NCBI RefSeq assembly: GCF_015714725.1 | Contig: NZ_WBKM01000049.1 | Span: forward strand, 1-34,180 | DNA length: 34,180 nucleotides | DNA from: Nostoc sp. WHI | GTDB taxonomy: Bacteria > Cyanobacteriota > Cyanobacteriia > Cyanobacteriales > Nostocaceae | Direction: 5' to 3' | Part shown: positions 24,526 to 32,756 of the stretch, piece by piece | How the letters are laid out: every line of letters begins with the position of its first letter | Numbering within the stretch: position 1 is the first letter of the stretch | The notes under the pieces: model-generated | What the model was told of the DNA's origin: nothing | What the model saw: the letters and a program-made list of their open reading frames with translations, nothing else | Databases searched by the model: none | Made by a program: the position numbers and the translations under genes

Positions 24526-24802
24526 TTCCCAACTCCTGCTGAAGTTGTGCGATCGCTTGAGGTTGGATCTTGCCAGTTTTCGACTCCTCTATTGCATCTA
24601 GTAAACGACGCGCATTAGCAGGCGATCGCAAAAGATACACTGTCTCCAGCAAACTTACCAAATCTGACTCAGCAATTAAAGCCACATTTTCACCATCGCG
24701 ACGATTGATCATATACACCTGATGATTTTCGACTACCAATTCTAACAACTTAAAAAAGTCATTTCTCGCATCAGTTGGGGATGTGATTTTGTAAGGTAGC
24801 AT
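24500..24802 (-). CDS. yefM: Phd/YefM-family antitoxin
   Basis: A 100-residue antitoxin with the YefM N-terminal DNA-binding module (SPTDARNDFFKLLELV, NRRDGENVALIAESDL) and an extended acidic C-terminus (LGIEQEEKES) that would wrap the toxin. ATG 24802-24800 is chosen. A longer open frame to 24913 would make the promoter and operator coding, which is unlikely. It overlaps the toxin gene by 26 bases, so both are translated together and the pair should repress its own promoter. Confidence 0.9.
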   Translation of the reverse strand: MLPYKITSPTDARNDFFKLLELVVENHQVYMINRRDGENVALIAESDLVSLLETVYLLRSPANARRLLDAIEESKTGKIQPQAIAQLQQELGIEQEEKES

Positions 24803-24805
24803 TAC

Positions 24806-24836
24806 TTTATGTACATAAATTTGTACATATATTATA
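24806..24836 (-). promoter_or_regulatory. promoter and operator of the yefM-yoeB operon
   Basis: On the minus strand a TATAAT box (24836-24831) is followed by TGTACA (24827-24822) and, 6 bases later, TGTACA (24815-24810). The second lies in a perfect 14-bp palindrome TTTATGTACATAAA (24819-24806) immediately before the ATG. Paired TGTACA boxes around the transcription start are the known operator pattern of yefM-yoeB operons. Confidence 0.75.
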
Positions 24837-24868
24837 AACTTAACATCGCGCCGTCTACGCCAAAATTG

Positions 24869-24896
24869 AAGGGTAGTTGGCTGATCAACTACCCTT
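24869..24896 (-). terminator. terminator hairpin downstream of the FHA gene
   Basis: AAGGGTAGTT (24869-24878) and AACTACCCTT (24887-24896) form a perfect 10-bp stem with an 8-base loop, 63 bases downstream of the FHA stop and upstream of the antitoxin promoter. It probably ends the minus-strand signalling transcript; the trailing sequence has only a short T-run (CAATTTTGG). Confidence 0.5.
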
Positions 24897-24958
24897 TCTA
24901 GCTGTTTTGCCAAGCTGTTCTAGTGCGATCGCTTGCTCATTACAAAATTTAACTTTTG

Positions 24959-25588
24959 CTACACAACATATACCGTGAAATTAACTAGATTATCCTGACC
25001 AAATCGCAGTACATCACCGTTAAGTAGGCGATATTGCATACCAGGAGTCAAAGGATTGTTGTTTAAATAAATACCATTTGTACTCATGTCAACAATCATG
25101 TATGAATTTTGCGACCAGTCCCAATCGACCCGCGCATGACGACGAGAGACTATTCCCTCACTGGGAATACCAGTCAAGTCAATTTCTGGCGGCGCTATTC
25201 CTGAACTCTGACTGCGGCGACCAATATAACCTCCTTCCCCAACGAGGTTAAATTCTCTTCCCGTGGTATGAATCAGCTTTAAAAGTGGCGCTCTTTGAGG
25301 CGGAGGAGTATAAACAGGTGGTGTTGGTGGATGAGAAACCCTCGGCTGATAGACTGTTGAATAATCAACGGGGGCTTGTTGGGGAACTTGGTAGTTAGGT
25401 TGGTCTGTTGCTGGCCGCTGATACTGAATAGGTGGTTGTTGACTAGGTGGTTGTTGACTAGGCGGTTGTGGTGTAGGGGCAACTACATTACCCACAGGAG
25501 TGGAACACCAGGGACAAACCTTAGCATTGTTAGGCAGGGCGCGGTTAAAATATTCGCAACTGGGATTAGGGCACCGATTTGCAGGCAT
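24959..25588 (-). CDS. zinc-ribbon / FHA-domain protein
   Basis: A 209-residue cytosolic protein. An N-terminal four-Cys zinc ribbon (C6, C11, C25, C28; CPNPSC...CPWC) is followed by a Pro/Gln-rich linker with repeated PPSQQPP units (about 38-95). The FHA domain (about 100-209) has the signature GYIGRRSQSSG, SRRHARVDWD and STNGIYLNN, with the phosphothreonine-binding Arg, Ser and His in place. FHA domains bind phosphothreonine, so a kinase or phosphorylated partner is expected. Its ATG lies 23 bases inside the end of the pseudokinase gene, which implies coupled translation and probably a shared complex. The other nearby systems that use FHA scaffolds are the two-component pair and the injection-system genes. 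Confidence 0.9.
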   Translation of the reverse strand: MPANRCPNPSCEYFNRALPNNAKVCPWCSTPVGNVVAPTPQPPSQQPPSQQPPIQYQRPATDQPNYQVPQQAPVDYSTVYQPRVSHPPTPPVYTPPPQRAPLLKLIHTTGREFNLVGEGGYIGRRSQSSGIAPPEIDLTGIPSEGIVSRRHARVDWDWSQNSYMIVDMSTNGIYLNNNPLTPGMQYRLLNGDVLRFGQDNLVNFTVYVV

Positions 25589-27707
25589 AGGAATTTATAT
25601 CATCGGGCATAGGTTGTAAAGCTACAAGACCTACTTTACTAAGTAAACACTGACCCTGACGAGTAGTTAGCATCTGGGCAAATGTAGAACCACCCGGCAG
25701 GCGGCTGCTGTCTTTAGGGTACACTACAAAAATAGGGTATCCCAAGGGATAGCTTTGGAATGTTGTGACATCAACATAATAATCATCATGTTGACACAAG
25801 TCATCTGAGGGATTAATTGAGCGGCGTGAGCGCCGTTGAAACAGAGGTTGAATAGCTGACTTTTTGCCATCTGCGATCGCTAGGGGATAGCCAGTACACT
25901 GTTTCCAAGTTTTACTGATAATGCCAAAACTTATAATACCAGTGGTTCGCCCCTCTAAAGTCTCGCTACGTATCTGGTTTTGGGTCTTTGTTGTATCAAG
26001 TTTAGTAACTTTCGCTGCAAATAAAGCTTCGTCCTGAGGAGCGTTTTTGAGAACTATTTCTTGAAATTTACTGATTGCTTCCGGTTCAGTTGGGGCAAAA
26101 GGTTTCACAGTCAGATTTGGAAGCTTGGCACTAATCTGCTGCCAATTAGTAATTTTACCTGTGTAAATTTGACGCAATTGCTCAAGATTTATTTGCCCCC
26201 CAAGAGCATTAGCAAGATTTGAGTCTCTCTTATTAAATGCTACAAAAACAAGTAACCCATCATAAGCGACTGATTTTTTAGATAGGTTATTTGTAATTTT
26301 ATCTCCTAAACTAGTAATTGCAAAGTCTTTTGTGCTTGTTTGTTGTACTTCTTTAATACTTTTAATAGGATTGTTTACATCTGATGATAAAATAGATTCA
26401 TAGTTATACGTTGCTGTTGCATCTGGCTTGGGTCTAGTTAATAAATCTCCTAAACGACTATTGTCTACTGGTTGTGTCAAAATATAGCTCCATGTACCAT
26501 CTTTTTCTCCTGTGTAAGTAAATTGTCCAGAAGGAACGTTTGGGACTTCGGAGAAATTTCGCACAAGTCTAGACCATTGGATATATTTATTAGGGCTATC
26601 TGGTTTATTACCCCAAAGCCAATACCAAATTCCCCCGCCAAGTAGTAATAAAGCCAGAATCCCCAGCAGAATTAAGGGCATTGGCAAAGGTTTTTTTATT
26701 ACTTGATCATCTGGCGATCGCAATTTTACTGAACTATTGCCATGATCTTCTTTGGGAAGTTGTAGCAGTGCTTGGCGAGCCGCTTCTGCACTGTCAAAAG
26801 GAGTTTCCAGCCCAATTAAATGATAAATAAACTGTTTTAAATGGCTATCGGTATCTGGCCATTGTTGATTATCTCTCGGATCTAAAGGCTGGTGAGAAGA
26901 TAAATTAGTTGTCCTTCCTACCCATAAATAAAAGGCTACCAATCCTAATGATTGTAAATCTTGCTCTGGTCTAGCGGGCGCGGGTTGAGCAATAATGGGG
27001 GGAATAAATAAGTTTTCCCAGATAGCTAAATCACAAAAGTATATAGAAAACTTTTGATTATTTTCTACCTTAATCAAAGTACTATCTAAACTAATATTGC
27101 CGTGAGTTATACCTAGTTGTATTTGGTTTGAGGGAAAACGCAGCTTTTGGGTGTGGAGAAACTGGAGAGTTTGCAAACCTTGATTTAGTACCTCACGCAC
27201 CTCAGGAGATGTCATTGCTCCCTTCTCTATCAGATATTTAGCTAAAGTTTGGGATGATTCTATTCCTTTAGTGATTAAATAGCAGCGTTCTCCTTTATCA
27301 TCTGCGATCGCTTCTCTAGTTTCCACTAAACGGAAGTTTTGAATTCTACTATCGGCTAAACTTACTCCACCTACTCGTTTAAAAGTGTCTTTCCGCTTCA
27401 GAGTCTCGCTTTCATTAAAACAACGATTGGGTAGCAGGTATTCTTTGATGATTACAGGCTGTTTATCCTTGAGTTGGATACCTGAGTATAAGCGGCCTAA
27501 ACCCTGCACACCGACAAAACTAGCTATCTGATAAGTACCCTGATTTCCTTTAATCTCAGCCTCCTGCGGTAAAGTGGCTGGAAAACCACATTCCAAGCAA
27601 AACTTAGCACCCTTGATTTGTTGCGCCGTTTGGAAGGGGCGATCGCAATTTAAGGGAGAATTGTACGAGCAGGGGTATTCTTGATAAAAAGATTCAAATG
27701 AAGGCAT
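25566..27707 (-). CDS. pseudokinase-transmembrane-PstS-like binding-domain fusion
   Basis: Three-part protein of 713 residues. A four-Cys zinc-binding segment (C13, C21, C37, C40) leads into a protein-kinase-like domain (about 55-320). The Lys of the VAIK motif is kept (VIIKEY, K88), but the glycine loop is weak (VGVQGLGRLYSG), HRD is THGN (catalytic Asp replaced by Asn204), and DFG reads DLA (226-228); catalysis is therefore unlikely. A single membrane span follows at 342-365 (PLILLGILALLLLGGGIWYW). The C-terminal half (about 380-713) is a periplasmic phosphate-binding-protein-like domain (PBP2/PstS type; LRQIYTGKITNWQQI, SFGIISKTWKQ). So a solute or phosphate signal outside could be passed to a cytoplasmic pseudokinase. 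The ATG 27707 is preferred to TTG 27713. It overlaps the FHA gene and follows the response regulator by about 43 bases. Confidence 0.88.
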   Translation of the reverse strand: MPSFESFYQEYPCSYNSPLNCDRPFQTAQQIKGAKFCLECGFPATLPQEAEIKGNQGTYQIASFVGVQGLGRLYSGIQLKDKQPVIIKEYLLPNRCFNESETLKRKDTFKRVGGVSLADSRIQNFRLVETREAIADDKGERCYLITKGIESSQTLAKYLIEKGAMTSPEVREVLNQGLQTLQFLHTQKLRFPSNQIQLGITHGNISLDSTLIKVENNQKFSIYFCDLAIWENLFIPPIIAQPAPARPEQDLQSLGLVAFYLWVGRTTNLSSHQPLDPRDNQQWPDTDSHLKQFIYHLIGLETPFDSAEAARQALLQLPKEDHGNSSVKLRSPDDQVIKKPLPMPLILLGILALLLLGGGIWYWLWGNKPDSPNKYIQWSRLVRNFSEVPNVPSGQFTYTGEKDGTWSYILTQPVDNSRLGDLLTRPKPDATATYNYESILSSDVNNPIKSIKEVQQTSTKDFAITSLGDKITNNLSKKSVAYDGLLVFVAFNKRDSNLANALGGQINLEQLRQIYTGKITNWQQISAKLPNLTVKPFAPTEPEAISKFQEIVLKNAPQDEALFAAKVTKLDTTKTQNQIRSETLEGRTTGIISFGIISKTWKQCTGYPLAIADGKKSAIQPLFQRRSRRSINPSDDLCQHDDYYVDVTTFQSYPLGYPIFVVYPKDSSRLPGGSTFAQMLTTRQGQCLLSKVGLVALQPMPDDINSYACKSVP

Positions 27708-27750
27708 ATACAAAGAGTTTCGTGAATTGCGCTGATTACTTCTGTCGCGC

Positions 27751-28431
27751 TCAAGCGTGAACTAATCCTAACTTGAGGGCAGCCACAATAGCTTGAGTCC
27801 GGCTAGTAACCTTCAATTTTTCAAAAATACTTGTGAGATGCGCCTTAACAGTAGCAACTGTCACATATAGACGCTTCGCTATTTCTTCATTAGAAGCACC
27901 TTGAGTTAACCAGTATAAAACTTCTTGCTCTCTTTCGGTTAAATGCACTTCATGACATGCTTTTACACAAGAGTCTGAATAAGCCTGAAAAAACCGGAAA
28001 AATCGACTAGCAACTTCTGAAGGTAGATAAATTTCCGACTTTGTAACAGTGTCAATAGCTTCACACAGTTGTGTTGCCAAACGATTTTTAAACACATAAC
28101 CTGCGGCTCCCGCCTGCATTGCTCTAAAAATCCAGTCATCTTCTTGATGAGCCGACAATACTAAAACCTTGCCAGTATAAGCAGTTTCTTTGAGACGTGC
28201 CAGAACTGTAATCCCATCACATCCTTTCAATTGCATATCCAGCAAAATTAAATCTGGACATTTCTGGCCTGTAAATTTTAAAACTTGCTCCACAGAATCA
28301 GCATCACCCACAACTTCTACAGGTAACGCAGAATTAATACTATAAAAATTGAGGAGAGTACGTAACCCTTGGCGAAAGCGTTCTTCGTCATCTACCAGCA
28401 AAACTGTAAGTTTCTTATGATCATTATTCAT
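27751..28431 (-). CDS. NarL/FixJ-family response regulator
   Basis: A 226-residue two-domain regulator. The receiver domain has the acidic pair D14-D15 and phosphoacceptor D65 (DLILLDMQLKG), a conserved Thr/Ser (VLVLSAHQEDD) and Lys (AAGYVFKN). The LuxR-type helix-turn-helix lies at about 165-222 (LTEREQEVLYWLTQGAS, VTVATVKAHLTSIFEKL). All phosphorylation residues are present. It is the evident partner of the upstream histidine kinase, separated from it by a spacer made almost entirely of TTACGAA repeats. Its targets may include the flanking divergent injection-system promoter region, but no binding site can be read here. Confidence 0.92.
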   Translation of the reverse strand: MNNDHKKLTVLLVDDEERFRQGLRTLLNFYSINSALPVEVVGDADSVEQVLKFTGQKCPDLILLDMQLKGCDGITVLARLKETAYTGKVLVLSAHQEDDWIFRAMQAGAAGYVFKNRLATQLCEAIDTVTKSEIYLPSEVASRFFRFFQAYSDSCVKACHEVHLTEREQEVLYWLTQGASNEEIAKRLYVTVATVKAHLTSIFEKLKVTSRTQAIVAALKLGLVHA

Positions 28432-28440
28432 CTTTATTAA

Positions 28441-28496
28441 TTACGAATTACGAATTACGAATTACGAATTACGAATTACGAATTACGAATTACGAA
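28441..28496. repeat. (TTACGAA)x8 tandem heptamer repeat
   Basis: Eight perfect TTACGAA units followed by TTAT, filling the spacer between the histidine kinase stop and the response regulator start. It is identical in unit to the three-copy array at 10234-10254. Heptamer arrays of this type (STRR) are characteristic of heterocystous cyanobacteria and are unlikely to be a CRISPR because there are no spacers. Confidence 0.97.
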
Positions 28497-28500
28497 TTAT

Positions 28501-29619
28501 TTATCCAGTTCTTGGTCGAGGCAGAATCATAGAAAATTGCGCTCCACTTTCTGACAAAACTTGCGCCCAAATACTTCCTTGATGATCCAGAATAATTTTT
28601 TTAGCAATAGTTAAACCCAGCCCTGTACCTCCTCGACGCCGGGAATAAAATGGGGTAAATACTTTTTGCAAATCCTCTTGAGATAGTCCTAGACCTTGGT
28701 CTGCAATTTTGATTAAGACTTCATCTTGAAAAATTTGCCAGCTACAGGTAATAGTTCCTAAATTAGGACTGAAATGAACAGCATTACTGAGGATATTATC
28801 AAATACTTGTTTTATTTGCAATCTGTCTAATCTCAGTATTGTTGATGTATCAGGAATCGATATTTTAAGTTTTTTCTGATTAATTAGAGGTTGTAAATTT
28901 GTGATACTTTCAACTACTAAACTTCTTAAATCTTGAAGTGTCATCCTTAATTTTGCACTTTGTCCACAATCAAGAAGCTCATTTAAATTAGTATCTAAAT
29001 CTTGTATGCTTTCGCCAATGATTGTTGCTTGCTCTTGCCAAGGACTATCTTCTAATCCTAAGCATAAATTATGTGCATACAATCCGATAAGTCCTAGAGA
29101 GTTACGCAATTGATGACCGACTCGATGCAAGATATCTTCTAGTAGTTGAATTTCAGTTTTTTGTCTTCCATAGTCTAAAGAAATATCTACATACTTACTC
29201 AAAAGCATCGCAGAGCGTTTTACGTATAGTTGCAAACTGGATGATAGAGGTTCATGAGTAATAATTTGAATGTATTCAGGCTTTTGATTTCTGTAGGCTA
29301 TGGGGCAAATGTAAGAAATAGATGAAAAATCTTTAAGTCTAAACTTATGTAAAGTAAAAGCAGGCGGAAAATCTGTAAGCCATGCTTCTGAGCGCAAATA
29401 AGCTAAAGTTTTTTTGGAAAAGGTAGCTTGGTCTTGACCATAATTTATAACCTCCTGATGAGTTTTCAGGAAGCAATCATGATAAACAATCCGAGCGAAA
29501 AAAATTGGATATTGACTAGTTAACTGCTCAGACTCTAGCTGACAAAAGCTTTGGATGTCTGAGGAACTCAAACAATTAGAGCCATTTTCTAGTTTTTGTA
29601 GAGAAAAGCCTAGTGTCAT
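28501..29619 (-). CDS. soluble sensor histidine kinase
   Basis: A 372-residue kinase without a transmembrane span. An N-terminal sensory region (about 1-150) is GAF-like in length but unassigned. The HisKA phosphoacceptor is in RVGHQLRNSLG (H169 counted from ATG 29619). The HATPase domain has the N box DNILSNAVHF, the G1 box ADQGLGLSQED and the G2 box GGTGLGLTIAKKI, all complete. A TTG 24 bases upstream (29643) would add eight residues; the ATG is preferred. It sits directly upstream of the response regulator and heads the minus-strand signalling set. Confidence 0.9.
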   Translation of the reverse strand: MTLGFSLQKLENGSNCLSSSDIQSFCQLESEQLTSQYPIFFARIVYHDCFLKTHQEVINYGQDQATFSKKTLAYLRSEAWLTDFPPAFTLHKFRLKDFSSISYICPIAYRNQKPEYIQIITHEPLSSSLQLYVKRSAMLLSKYVDISLDYGRQKTEIQLLEDILHRVGHQLRNSLGLIGLYAHNLCLGLEDSPWQEQATIIGESIQDLDTNLNELLDCGQSAKLRMTLQDLRSLVVESITNLQPLINQKKLKISIPDTSTILRLDRLQIKQVFDNILSNAVHFSPNLGTITCSWQIFQDEVLIKIADQGLGLSQEDLQKVFTPFYSRRRGGTGLGLTIAKKIILDHQGSIWAQVLSESGAQFSMILPRPRTG

Positions 29620-30024
29620 AGCTTCACTTGCCTTTTGCAACAAAATATTTTTACTCTTATTTTAATCAGTATAAAATTATGCAGTCTCAGTAATGTTTAT
29701 TTTTTGTTAAGTTATCTTGTTAGATAATTCATACAAAGAATTATTAAATGTATGGACGACTACTAGGGTGGGTTTTTCGTCGCTCCAGACTAATCTACAA
29801 ACTGAAGTTGCTACTTTTCGGATTGTTGAAAAACTAATATCCTCCAGCCTCCTCAATCATCATTCTGGGGGAGCAGGGAGGAAGTTGCAGTAAGTATTTC
29901 CCAATGCCCCATGCCCCATGCCCAATGCCCCATCTAAAAAATATCGACAAAAGTCTAATTAACTTTAGAAGGCTCATACAGATACTCTAGAGGCATCTGG
30001 ATTAGCTACCAGCACAACACCTTC
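29620..30024. other. divergent intergenic region between the kinase set and the injection-system genes
   Basis: About 400 bases with no gene. It must hold the promoters for both the leftward kinase set and the rightward injection-system genes, but I cannot assign boxes with confidence. A short heptamer-type repeat, CCCAATGCCCCATGCCCCATG and continuation, lies at 29900-29934, and its complementary type recurs at 34155-34180. Confidence 0.6.
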
Positions 30025-30864
30025 ATGCTTATCTTCGTTCTTCAAACTTTAGCCGAAATTTTAGCTGGAGGAACCTCACTTACCAGTACAGAACAAATTG
30101 ACTTTAGCCATCCTGGTAATCGAAGGGAAGAGGGAGCAGGGCCGACTCTCAATTTATACATTTATGATATACGTGAGAGTAAGCAGGTACAACATTCTGG
30201 TAGGCAAGTTGAACGCAAGCTAACACGCTCTCTACAACCTGCTACTGTAAATTGGGCACCCGCTTGGTTTGATGTTTCGCTGCTATTAACAGCGTGGGAT
30301 AGAACAGCTTTAGGTGAGCATCACTTTATCAGTGAAGCGTTGACCGTGCTATTGCGCCATCGCACTTTGGAAGAGGAGTTTTTGGTTCCTGAATTACGAG
30401 GCTATGGGAATTTGAATATGACAGTTGCCCTAGAGCCGCCAATTGAGGTTGGCTCCTTATGGAGCGCTCTCAATGTGCCATTGCGTTCAGCCTTATATTT
30501 GACAATTACAATACCCTTCGAGCCACAACCGACTTCAGTGCCTTTGGTTTGGGAGCGAATTTTCAATTTACGAAATCAAATGTCTCGTGATAGTGACAGT
30601 TTAGTATTAACTAGGCGAGTTGCGATCGCGGGTATTGTCAAAAGTGCGGTGACAAATCTGCCGTTGGTAGCGACAGAAGTGACTGTCAGAGGAACTGAAA
30701 AATCCATATTAACAACTAAAGAAGGGCTGTTCTTCTTTGAAGACCTTCATTTAGGTAATTATGTTTTGATTCTGAATCATCCTGGCTATTTACCCCAAAA
30801 CGTCAATGCCTTGGTAGATAACCAAAGTCATACTTTCAAAGAAATATTTCTAACTCCTGAATAA
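30025..30864 (+). CDS. contractile injection system terminator-like protein (Pvc16/DUF4255) with added C-terminal beta domain
   Basis: The first about 185 residues match the Pvc16/Afp16 (DUF4255) family, which caps the sheath-tube end and helps fix tube length in extracellular and related contractile injection systems: ILAGGTSLTSTEQIDF, LNLYIYDIRES, WFDVSLLLTAWD, EALTVLLRHRTL. From about residue 200 a carboxypeptidase-regulatory-like beta sandwich follows (VAIAGIVKSAVTNLPL, LTTKEGLFFFEDLHLGNYVL, GY). Such extra domains bind surfaces or sugars in other proteins; the role here is unknown. It is the first gene of the rightward set, with 30 bases to the sheath gene. Confidence 0.88.
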   Translation: MLIFVLQTLAEILAGGTSLTSTEQIDFSHPGNRREEGAGPTLNLYIYDIRESKQVQHSGRQVERKLTRSLQPATVNWAPAWFDVSLLLTAWDRTALGEHHFISEALTVLLRHRTLEEEFLVPELRGYGNLNMTVALEPPIEVGSLWSALNVPLRSALYLTITIPFEPQPTSVPLVWERIFNLRNQMSRDSDSLVLTRRVAIAGIVKSAVTNLPLVATEVTVRGTEKSILTTKEGLFFFEDLHLGNYVLILNHPGYLPQNVNALVDNQSHTFKEIFLTPE

Positions 30865-30894
30865 TTAGATTTTTACTGACTTGGAGAGACTTTC

Positions 30895-32556
30895 ATGGCT
30901 AGACTTGATTACTTTGCTCCTGGTGTCTATATCGAAGAAATTGACCGGGGTAGCCGGCCGATTGAAGGTGTTAGCACCGCAGTTGCGGGATTTGTCGGCT
31001 TTACAGAAGATGTTCGTGGTGGGGCTGAGTTATATAAACCCGCATTAGTGACAACTTGGACGCAATATCTCAACTATTTTGCCCGTCCCAACTCTGATGG
31101 GTTCACCGACTTCAACGCCTATTTACCCTTTTCAGTTTACGGCTACTTTATGAATGGCGGTGGTCGCTGCTGGGTGACAAGCATTGGTACTCAGTTACCA
31201 GGCGCACCCAAACCCGCGACTCCAGAACCGGCTAACCTACGAATCAACTCTAGAGGCAATCGTCCAGCCCTCCGCTTTACTTTGCGCCCTGAACAAGCAG
31301 CAGGCGGATTAGTAAATATCATCATTATTGATGGCTCGCCCCGCGCTCTACCTGAAGGTACTGAAGGAGAAGCTCCGCCAAATACAGGGGAATACTTCAC
31401 AATTCAGATTCGTCGGGGAGATGAACTTCTAGAGCAATATGAGAACTTGACGATGAACCGCGAGCCTGGCGCTCAAACAGCGACTTATGCAGTGGCGGCA
31501 TTGAGAAATTCGATGTATATCACTGTAGAAGACGTTACTCAAAGCGGACAGCCCTTAGCTCGGCGTCCGGTTAACGGTCAATATGAATTAGCGCCGCCCA
31601 TTGTTGCTACCACACCCGATAGATTTTCACAAAATTTAGAAGGGGTTCGAGACGATCGCACCGGGGTACGCGGTATCTTTGAAGTTGATGAAATCACGAT
31701 GTTAGCCTGTCCTGATGTGATGCGGGCTTATCAAGAGCAGATACTTAATTTAGATCAAGTTCATGGCATCATCGAACTGATGATTAGTATGTGCGAGGGT
31801 TCTGCTAGTGGCGATATTCCCAATCCGCCCAACCGCATGGTTGTACTGGATGCGCCACCGGATGCCGTCAAACCTCAACAAGTGGTGGAGTGGTTGAACA
31901 GATTTAACCGTCGTTCGATGTTTGCGGCCCTTTATTATCCCTGGATTAAAGTTCCTAATCCACGCGATCGGGGTAATCCAATTCTAGTACCTCCTTGTGG
32001 TCATGTGATGGGTGTTTGGGCCCGTACTGACGAAACCAGAGGAGTTTATAAAGCGCCTGCAAATGAAGTTCCCAGAGGCGTAATTGGTTTAGGCTATGAT
32101 ACCAATTTTCGCGAACAAGAACTATTAAACCCCCTGGGGATAAATTGCATTCGCAGTTTCCCCAACCGAGGCATCCGCATTTGGGGGGCACGCACGCTAG
32201 TTGAGCCAGACAAGACAGAGTGGCGTTATATCAGTGTGCGTCGGCTCATTAGCTATATCGAAAAATCCCTAGAACTGGGGACTCAGTGGGTAGTTTTTGA
32301 ACCGAACGACCAAGATTTATGGGCGCGTGTCACACGTACCGTCAGTAATTTTTTAGAACGTATTTGGCGTGAAGGTGCTTTGTTTGGGGCATCTCCAGCA
32401 CAAGCATTCTATGTAAAGTGCGACGAAGAATTGAACCCACCAGAAACCAGAATTTTAGGTCGTTTGTATATTGAAGTGGGAGTTTGTCCCGTCAGACCTG
32501 CTGAATTTGTTGTTTTCCGCATCAGCCAATGGAATGGTATTGAGGATAGCGAATAG
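30895..32556 (+). CDS. contractile injection system tail sheath protein
   Basis: A 553-residue sheath protein (Pvc2/Afp2-4/phage tail sheath family), which contracts to drive the inner tube. The N-terminus (LDYFAPGVYIEEIDRGSRPI, VAGFVGFTED) is the N-terminal linker arm. A variable inserted domain lies at about 95-225 (APKPATPEPANLRIN onwards), and the conserved C-terminal core begins near 265 (ITMLACPDVM). RSMFAALYYPWIKV, PPCGHVMGVWARTD, NPLGINCIRSFPNRGIRIWG and the C-terminal arm RPAEFVVFRISQW follow. The order and motifs are those of cyanobacterial, thylakoid-anchored-type injection systems. It is followed by an unusual 266-base spacer with two stem-loops before the tube gene. Confidence 0.95.
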   Translation: MARLDYFAPGVYIEEIDRGSRPIEGVSTAVAGFVGFTEDVRGGAELYKPALVTTWTQYLNYFARPNSDGFTDFNAYLPFSVYGYFMNGGGRCWVTSIGTQLPGAPKPATPEPANLRINSRGNRPALRFTLRPEQAAGGLVNIIIIDGSPRALPEGTEGEAPPNTGEYFTIQIRRGDELLEQYENLTMNREPGAQTATYAVAALRNSMYITVEDVTQSGQPLARRPVNGQYELAPPIVATTPDRFSQNLEGVRDDRTGVRGIFEVDEITMLACPDVMRAYQEQILNLDQVHGIIELMISMCEGSASGDIPNPPNRMVVLDAPPDAVKPQQVVEWLNRFNRRSMFAALYYPWIKVPNPRDRGNPILVPPCGHVMGVWARTDETRGVYKAPANEVPRGVIGLGYDTNFREQELLNPLGINCIRSFPNRGIRIWGARTLVEPDKTEWRYISVRRLISYIEKSLELGTQWVVFEPNDQDLWARVTRTVSNFLERIWREGALFGASPAQAFYVKCDEELNPPETRILGRLYIEVGVCPVRPAEFVVFRISQWNGIEDSE

Positions 32557-32580
32557 CAATCAGTACAGCTTTGCGTAAAA

Positions 32581-32660
32581 TCGTAGCGAATTGAGGGTTA
32601 AAATTTTAACGCAAAGGGGCGCAGAGGTAAGCGCAGAGGAACGCGGAGAATTCGCTACGA
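32581..32660. repeat. inverted-repeat element 1 between sheath and tube genes
   Basis: TCGTAGCGAATT (32581-32592) and AATTCGCTACGA (32649-32660) are perfect 12-bp inverted repeats enclosing a CTCTGCG-type repeat in reverse orientation (32608-32648). As RNA it would fold into a long stem-loop 24 bases after the sheath stop. Confidence 0.75.
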
Positions 32661-32665
32661 ATTAA

Positions 32666-32756
32666 TAGACCTCTTGCAAAAGTCCTTCTTTTCGCTTTCT
32701 CCTTTGCGCCTTTGCGCCTTTGCGTGAGACAAAAAATTATTTATGCAAGAGGTCTA
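32666..32756. mobile_element. MITE-like inverted-repeat element 2 between sheath and tube genes
   Basis: TAGACCTCTTGCA (32666-32678) and TGCAAGAGGTCTA (32744-32756) are perfect 13-bp inverted repeats around a CTTTGCGCC-rich centre (CCTTTGCGCCTTTGCGCC near 32701). The 91-bp unit sits 5 bases after element 1 and ends 66 bases before the tube ATG. No coding capacity. Confidence 0.75.

Noticed and set aside
24803..24913. Longer antitoxin N-terminus
   Set aside because: The extension would cover the TATAAT box and the TGTACA operator and has no YefM homology.
28441..28496. Possible CRISPR array
   Set aside because: The heptamers are contiguous, without spacers; this is a short tandem repeat.
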